A DNA stretch of 64,000 nt from Paratinospora sagittata. Lineage: Eukaryota; Streptophyta; Magnoliopsida; Ranunculales; Menispermaceae. Below the pieces are notes generated by a model that worked only from the letters and a program-made list of their open reading frames with translations, did not search any database and had not been told where the DNA came from. The stretch covers positions 8,641,729 through 8,705,728 of the forward strand of contig CM069600.1 in assembly GCA_035771175.1 (NCBI GenBank), read 5' to 3'. Within the stretch, counting starts at the first letter, position 1; the number at the start of each line of letters is the position of its first letter. The translations under genes were made by a program, and so were the position numbers. Shown in pieces: positions 59,667 through 64,000 of this stretch.

Positions 59667-60819
59667 TGAAACTCCAAACATAAAGAACTATTATGCTTTT
59701 TAAGATCTTTCATTTTGATGTGAGTAACTCTACTTAAAAGGATTATAGAGTTACCAAACAAGCCATTTGTTTGTAAGGCTACATTTATTTGTTTTTTTTA
59801 TGTTAATATAATTATATGGGCCTAAATAAACTATATATATCTACGAAAATGCTATTGACATGGCTAAAAGTTCGAATGATGGTTGCTAAAATCACCCACC
59901 ATTTATTCTCTGTCCACCCACCTCAGTTAAATTTTAGGGTGGGTGGACCGAGAGTAAGCCGTAGATGGTTTTAGCTTCCATCAATCATATTTATCTGACC
60001 TGAAGTCGATATTAGCTATAGTTATCAAATTTAAACTATACAGATCTCTCTTGAAAATAGAAAAAATAACAAAAAGAAAAAAGAAAAATAGAACTATATA
60101 TAGTGAACCATGGAAGAAATAGGTTAGTATACATTAAGGGATCAATGCCCAATCATCTTTAGTTGATGGAACGTACCATTATTGAGTTTGTTCATTTTGT
60201 CAAGAGTAAATGTTTCAATTTTTTTTAATTAAAGAATATAGTATACTTATTGGCAGTAATGCTAAATGATAAATACTTTTAGGTAGCATTTGCCAACTTC
60301 CTTAAAAATCTTCATATTTGATTTTTTTAGCTCAACTTTAATACTAGCTTATAAGAAAATTTATTTTAAACATAAAGCTTGGTAACCCAATACTCCGATA
60401 TCTAATTTTAGTTCTTTTTTTTTTCTTTTTTTTTTTGGTAAAGTGTTTAGTAACCACTAATATTTCAAGCTCTTATTATAAAAAATCTTTACTTTTTAAA
60501 ATGAAAACGTATTTACTTGTTTATAATATTTATATTCAAGAGATGAATTAATGATCAGTTCAACTTTAAAATAATTATTTATTATGCAATAATTATACTG
60601 AATAAAAAAATATTGTTTAATATTCTAATAATATATTTTCATTATTTATAAAATTGTACTTGTCATTTCATAAACAAAAAAATAAAAATATTTGTCATTT
60701 GCTTGAATTATTTTTAAAATTCTAATAATGTTTATTATTTATAATTTAAAATATAAAAAAACTAAAAAATACAAAATTGTTGCTACATTGGTGATTGTGT
60801 TATATTTGATGGACAAAAA

Positions 60820-60883
<64 letters not shown>

Positions 60884-61369
60884 TTATCGATTTTTCGGCA
60901 CGACGGAGGGGTCCTTTTTCTATTTGGACGAGATTAATTCTCTTGAACTTGACCGTGGTAGAGATATTTAGACTGATTCTCCCAATAGAGACAGAAAACT
61001 AGAGACACACTTAAGCTTAAACTTAAAACTTAAACTTCAACCTTACTTATACTTAATTTTTTAACCAATTAAATTACCATCAATTGATAAAAACCATTTA
61101 TATTCATGATAATTAAATAATTAATTAAGGTGACAAAATTTGTTCGGACCTTATTGTCTTATTTTGTCTTACCTATTATATATTGGGTCCAGACAAAATC
61201 ATTATATAATTGAACCAAGTCTGAACAGAGGCCTTGCGTTTGACCTGAATTTGAGTCGCAATTGAAAAATAACAATATTTAATGGATGAGTCAAATCATT
61301 TCTAACAGCAATCCCAACTTTTAGGAGTTTTTTAAGATGCATCTATGCTCATTCTAGAGGACAGGGGGC
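59667..61369. other. AT-rich intergenic DNA with (TA)n and one SINE-like unit
   Basis: (TA)n at about 60823-60879. A minus-strand SINE-like unit lies at 60885-61095. Otherwise low-complexity A/T sequence without recognisable genes. Confidence 0.5.
60885..61095 (-). mobile_element. SINE-like unit, copy 3, with a TA-rich 3' tail
   Basis: Minus strand: TGATGGTAATTTAATTGGTT, AAGTATAAGTAAGGTTGAAG, then GTCTCTATTGGGAGAATCAG and GAGAATTAATCTCGTCC. Its 3' end runs into ATAACAAAA and the TA microsatellite. Same word order as the units at 40.4 and 41.1 kb, more decayed head. Confidence 0.5.
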
Positions 61370-61533
61370 AAAATTACGGGTACGTATAAAATGGATTTTT
61401 TACATGATTACTTTTAAAAAAAAAAATAATTTCACAAATGTCATCCCTTCAAAAATAATGTCTCTTTTGCCACAGTTTACTGTTCACTGGACAGTCAGCG
61501 GCCAAACAAGCGCCACGTCGGCGCAGAGGTGGA

Positions 61534-61780
61534 TTTTTTTAAAGTGGAAGGGAAGGCGTCTTTTCAAAAGACGCCTTCCCTTCCACTTTAAAAAAAAAAT
61601 TTGAAGGGAAGGCGTCAAAAGACGCCTTCCCTTCAACTTAAATTTTTTTTTTTGAAAAGACGCTTTCCCTTCCATTTAGCGGAAATGTTTAAGGTGAAGG
61701 GAAGGCGTCTTTTCCCTTCAATTATTTTATTTTATTTTAAGGGAAGGCGTTTTTTGAAAAGACGCCTTCCCTTAAACCCT
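61534..61780. repeat. cluster of GGGAAGGCGTC palindromes
   Basis: Palindrome 1: perfect 31-bp arms (61534-61564 and 61566-61596) around a single base. Palindrome 2: perfect 16-bp arms (61601-61616 and 61621-61636) with a 4-nt AAAA loop. Palindrome 3: about 61738-61774, TAAGGGAAGGCGT...GACGCCTTCCCTTA with a few unpaired bases. Additional half-sites GACGCTTTCCCTTCC (about 61659) and GAAGGGAAGGCGTC (about 61696) lie between. All share the same module. Confidence 0.95.
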
Positions 61781-62825
61781 ACAAATACCCCACCCGCGAG
61801 CAAACACTCCCACACTCGTCCCTCGCCCCCCTCCTCTGTCTGAAACTCTTCGGACCGTCCGTCGCTGTCGCTCCGTTGCCGTCGCTCCGTTGCTGTCGCT
61901 CCGTCGCCGTCCTCTCACTTTGCACCGTGCCGTCGCCGTGATAGTAGTAAGTGATATTAATAGTAGTGATAGTAGTTTAGTTCCTGATTTACTTTGTACT
62001 ATGAGTCTGTTACGAAGGCTTACTTTGTACTATGTAGAAGTGATGATTCCTGATGTCAAGCTTTCAATTTCGAAATGCTTTTAAGTTTAGGTCAGTTTTT
62101 TTTTTTTTTTTTCAAAGGTGTTTCCTGATAAATTGATGCTTGGTTGTTGAAGACCGACTGGAAATTTGTTTCCTTATGTGTGTGTGTGTGTGTTTTGGAA
62201 CTGATTGAATTCACTTGTAATGTTTTTCTGCATTTTATTATGTCAACCAGCATTAAAATGCACTTTTTTAAAACTTGTTCGAGAGAAAATGATGAATTTT
62301 TGGAATGTGACTCGTTAAGGGTTCTGGTGGTTTCCATTGATCATATAGTGACTAACTTGAAGTCATTTTAAACCATGATCTTTGACCGATAAGCTAAGGG
62401 CCTGTTTGGTTTAGGATTAAGAAACAATTTTTTAAAACAAAATTTTTGAATAGAGGTTTTAGCCTTTTAGGATACTGATTCCAGAAAACAACAAAAAGTT
62501 GTTTCCTAGTTTCCTTGGTGAAATTTATAATTTTATTGAAAAACAATTTTTTAGTTTTCTGATTTTGCAACTGATTTTTGCAACTGATTTTTCGATTTAC
62601 AATTATCATTTCTCTTTGTTATTAGATGACACTTGTTAGCATAAAATTCTACTGATTATCTATATGAATTTTAGTACGTAGATGACTCCAAAAGTTGATG
62701 AGTTCAATTCAAACAAATTAGCCTTATTACATTTCCTTTTAATTGTTACTTCGTTGAAGTCATAGGCTTTAATTTCATATTTTCTTTGAAGTAATGACGA
62801 TTGTATTTTGCTATTTCCCACACAG

Positions 62826-63911
62826 ATGACAAATAGACTTGTTTCTATAATATGCTACAGTGGTGGTTCTGTAGTACATGATTCGCGAGGTGCATCATAC
62901 GATAGACCGCCAGTAGGGCTTGTAAGAGTCCGATCAGACATTGATTTTAAAGAATTTGAAGGGGTTATTCGAGGTAAACTACGGATTTCAACGTGTGTAA
63001 CGATCAATATCACCTATAGATATCCTTTGCTTTTGGGCGAAAAGGATTTCAATTATACGGTTCTTCCGATTAGCAATGAGGAAGAGCTAAGGGATATTTT
63101 TTCCATGTTGCAAGAGGTCCCACCTCCTACTAATATGGAGGTGTATGTAGAAGTTGTTGGTGGAAATTCAACCCAAGGTCGTCAAACGGGTCATCAGCGA
63201 AGCCACATGAATTTTGACGGTCAGAGTGCACGAAGATCAATGGAGCACATTGGTCCGAGTACAGCTTCACCAATTGATGCTACACTCGATCACATGACAA
63301 TAGATTCTGAAGATGGCAGCCCTTCAAATGTACATTTGTCTGATGATGAATTCAATTTTGAAGACGACAGTGATGAAAACAGTGATGAGGATGACGGACA
63401 TGAGATGGATAATTTTGTTGATTTGCGTGGTCCTTTGTTGAGAGTAATTGAAAATGATGGGTCTATGTATGCATCGCCACTACGAGAAGATCGCAATGGC
63501 GTAAGCATTGAAGAAACAGAGTTACAAGACACTGAGTTGCATAGTATGAGTGATACACCACAACCTACCACAGCAAGTTTTGAGCCTCCATCACCGAATT
63601 TCATGGAGCTTAATCATGAAGCTATGACCCCATTATCAGACAATCATGATAACATATCGATGGGGTGGAACGAGTCACAAGATCTTTGCGAAGGACTCAT
63701 ATTTCCCTCAAAGGAAGACTTGCAACATAGAGTAAAACGATGTTGTATAGCCAAGCAACAAGAATATGTTGTGGTCGATTCAGAACCCAAATTTTGGTCA
63801 ATTAGGTGTAAGAAATCGAAAGATGGTTGTCAGTGGAGGCTACGGGCTTCGAAACGCAAGAAATCGGGATTGTTTGAGATCACAAAATGCCCAAATGTCG
63901 CAAGATCATAG
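62826..63911 (+). pseudogene. MuDR-type transposase, N-terminal half, probably frameshifted
   Basis: ATG 62826 (MTNRLVSIICYSGG) follows an acceptor TATTTCCCACACAG, so a leader intron is likely. Residues about 1-105 resemble the PB1-like N-terminal domain of plant MuDR transposases (GLVRVRSDIDFKEFEGVIRG). An acidic stretch follows (DDSDENSDEDDGHEMDNF, near residue 185). Residues about 295-360 form the plant MuDR DNA-binding region (GLIFPSKEDLQHRVKRCC, WSIRCKKSKDGCQWRLRASK). The frame ends at 63911 (KCPNVARS-stop). The expected continuation (SQDHRQLDLKLIYHEIFDIV) is in another frame from about 63895 to the window end, so a small deletion/frameshift sits there. The DDE catalytic domain is beyond the window. 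Confidence 0.8.
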
Positions 63912-64000
63912 ACAATTGGATTTAAAGCTAATATATCACGAAATTTTTGATATTGTAAGGCGAGATCCTTCAACTTCTGTGTCGGCGCTACATCAAGTCA

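Larger units (their letters stand above)
61370..64000 (+). mobile_element. Mutator-like element, 5' part (continues off the window)
   Basis: The putative left terminus is near GGGGGCAAAATTACGGGTAC (61367 on). TACATGATTACTTTTAAAAA and CAAATGTCATC then resemble the TIRs of the Pack-MULE-like element at 11487 and 12889. Subterminal palindromes follow (61534-61780), then a G/C-rich leader with GTCGCTCCGTTGCC repeats (about 61858-61910) and a donor-like GTAAGT at 61949. A long leader intron is probable, because the coding start at 62826 follows an acceptor. The transposase N-terminal half is at 62826-63911. The right end is outside the window. Confidence 0.7.

Overview
This 64-kb window is AT-rich plant nuclear DNA, almost certainly from a eudicot. 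The evidence is GT-AG introns, plant-type Copia, Gypsy, LINE, SINE and Mutator elements, and one complete intron-containing ethylene receptor of the ETR1 type. The sequence does not let me name the species. Apart from the ethylene receptor I see no intact host gene. Most of the rest is transposable elements at different stages of decay and a damaged family of tandem paralogues.

Layout. 1-4142: 3' part of a dead Copia retrotransposon with its 3' LTR, inserted in an exon of a minus-strand membrane-protein gene. 4143-5290, 16551-17830, 19850-20500, 24660-25290 and 25320-25900: five partial copies (A-E) of that unrecognised gene family, all on the minus strand and mostly broken. 8269-10429: solo LTR with target-site duplication (TSD) TGTAG. 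11487-12889: a Pack-MULE-like element holding three exons of a plant gene. 14297-14880: a ~163-bp tandem repeat ending beside a polypurine tract plus 3' LTR (14909-15770). 18250-19700: LINE fragment. 21565-22274: truncated LTR of the solo-LTR family. 22445-22960: two tRNA-like units head to head with a perfect 65-bp inverted repeat. 26725-27421: Copia-type LTR plus primer-binding site. 28858-36678 (minus): ETR1-type receptor, six coding exons, 742 aa, with a LINE in intron 5 and a probable 3.1-kb 5'UTR intron up to about 39.9 kb. 42023-43060: ~290-343-bp tandem repeat. 44760-49236: a LINE interrupted by a solo LTR (46570-48631, TSD TGACC). 49514-59661: a full-length, very young Ty3/Gypsy chromovirus (Tekay/Del-like) with identical-length 2643-bp LTRs, TSD TTTAT and one in-frame stop. 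61370-64000: 5' part of a Mutator-like (MuDR) transposon whose subterminal region is packed with palindromes.

How the parts relate. The element at the right edge and the Pack-MULE-like element at 11.5-12.9 kb share terminal and subterminal sequence, so they look like an autonomous or formerly autonomous and a non-autonomous member of one family. Three LTRs (8.3, 21.6 and 46.6 kb) form one solo/truncated LTR family, and their 3' ends resemble the Tekay LTR around a TCACTGAGCT...TTTCAGG block. The receptor is the only gene whose cellular role can be stated firmly: ethylene perception at the ER membrane.
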